Assembly: GCA_017476085.1 (NCBI GenBank)
Contig: JAFVEJ010000079.1
Span: 1 to 5,779 of the forward strand
Source: Alphaproteobacteria bacterium
GTDB lineage: Bacteria; Pseudomonadota; Alphaproteobacteria; RF32; CAG-977
Direction: 5' to 3'
Length of the DNA: 5,779 nucleotides
Shown here: piece by piece, positions 5,766 through 5,779 of the stretch
Layout of the letters: every line of letters begins with the position of its first letter
Position numbering within the stretch: position 1 is the stretch's first letter
Made by a program: the position numbers and the translations under genes
The notes under the pieces: generated by a model
The model's input: the letters and a program-made list of their open reading frames with translations, nothing else
What the model was told of the DNA's origin: nothing
Database searches by the model: none

Positions 5766-5779
5766 GACATCGTAGGATA

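Noticed and set aside
5663..5770. Minus-strand open frame of 35 codons at the right edge
   Set aside because: It runs through the 12-bp inverted repeat, has no ribosome site before its ATG, and shows no recognisable motif.

Overview
The window looks like a stretch of an alphaproteobacterial chromosome with lower GC than usual for that class. Two things point there. The ispH-thrB pair, with an APH-type homoserine kinase, is a typical alphaproteobacterial arrangement, and the thrB and ispH sequences read like that class. The genus cannot be named from this sequence. There are no rRNA or tRNA genes, insertion sequences or CRISPR arrays.

Left (1-1776, + strand): the 3' end of an ATP synthase operon, with an alpha subunit cut by the window edge followed by a gamma subunit. 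The order alpha-gamma-terminator, with no beta or epsilon gene after gamma, and the subunit sequences indicate the alternative N-type F-ATPase (order atpDCQRBEFAG), not the housekeeping F1 operon. A strong hairpin at 1748-1776 has U-tracts in both directions and separates this operon from the convergent minus-strand genes.

Middle (1775-3176, - strand): a visibly A/T-rich two-gene unit, read right to left. A 79-residue membrane protein with two CxxC knuckles (start corrected to 2832) is followed 2 nt later by a 271-residue protein with a helix-hairpin-helix/GPD DNA-glycosylase-like core. The 353 bp upstream of the pair are not empty. They hold a sigma70-like promoter (TTGAAA, 17 bp, TAAATT), a highly structured RNA of about 200 nt, an intrinsic terminator, and a second dyad just before the gene. 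G-U pairs in the RNA stems show that the minus strand is the transcribed one. One arm of the apical hairpin can pair, over 11 perfect bases, with a segment that includes the left arm of the terminator. This is the layout of a riboswitch or attenuator, or of a pseudoknotted sRNA. I do not recognise it as a known class, and it is the best candidate here for something undescribed.

Right (3186-5095, - strand): ispH (last step of the MEP isoprenoid pathway) and thrB (threonine biosynthesis), 2 nt apart and presumably one operon. Next come a divergent A/T-rich intergenic region with an 18-bp palindrome, a stand-alone LuxR-type helix-turn-helix protein of 79 residues on the + strand with its own terminator (5546-5577), and a gene-free tail. 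The tail ends in a 12-bp inverted repeat that probably terminates a leftward gene beyond the edge.
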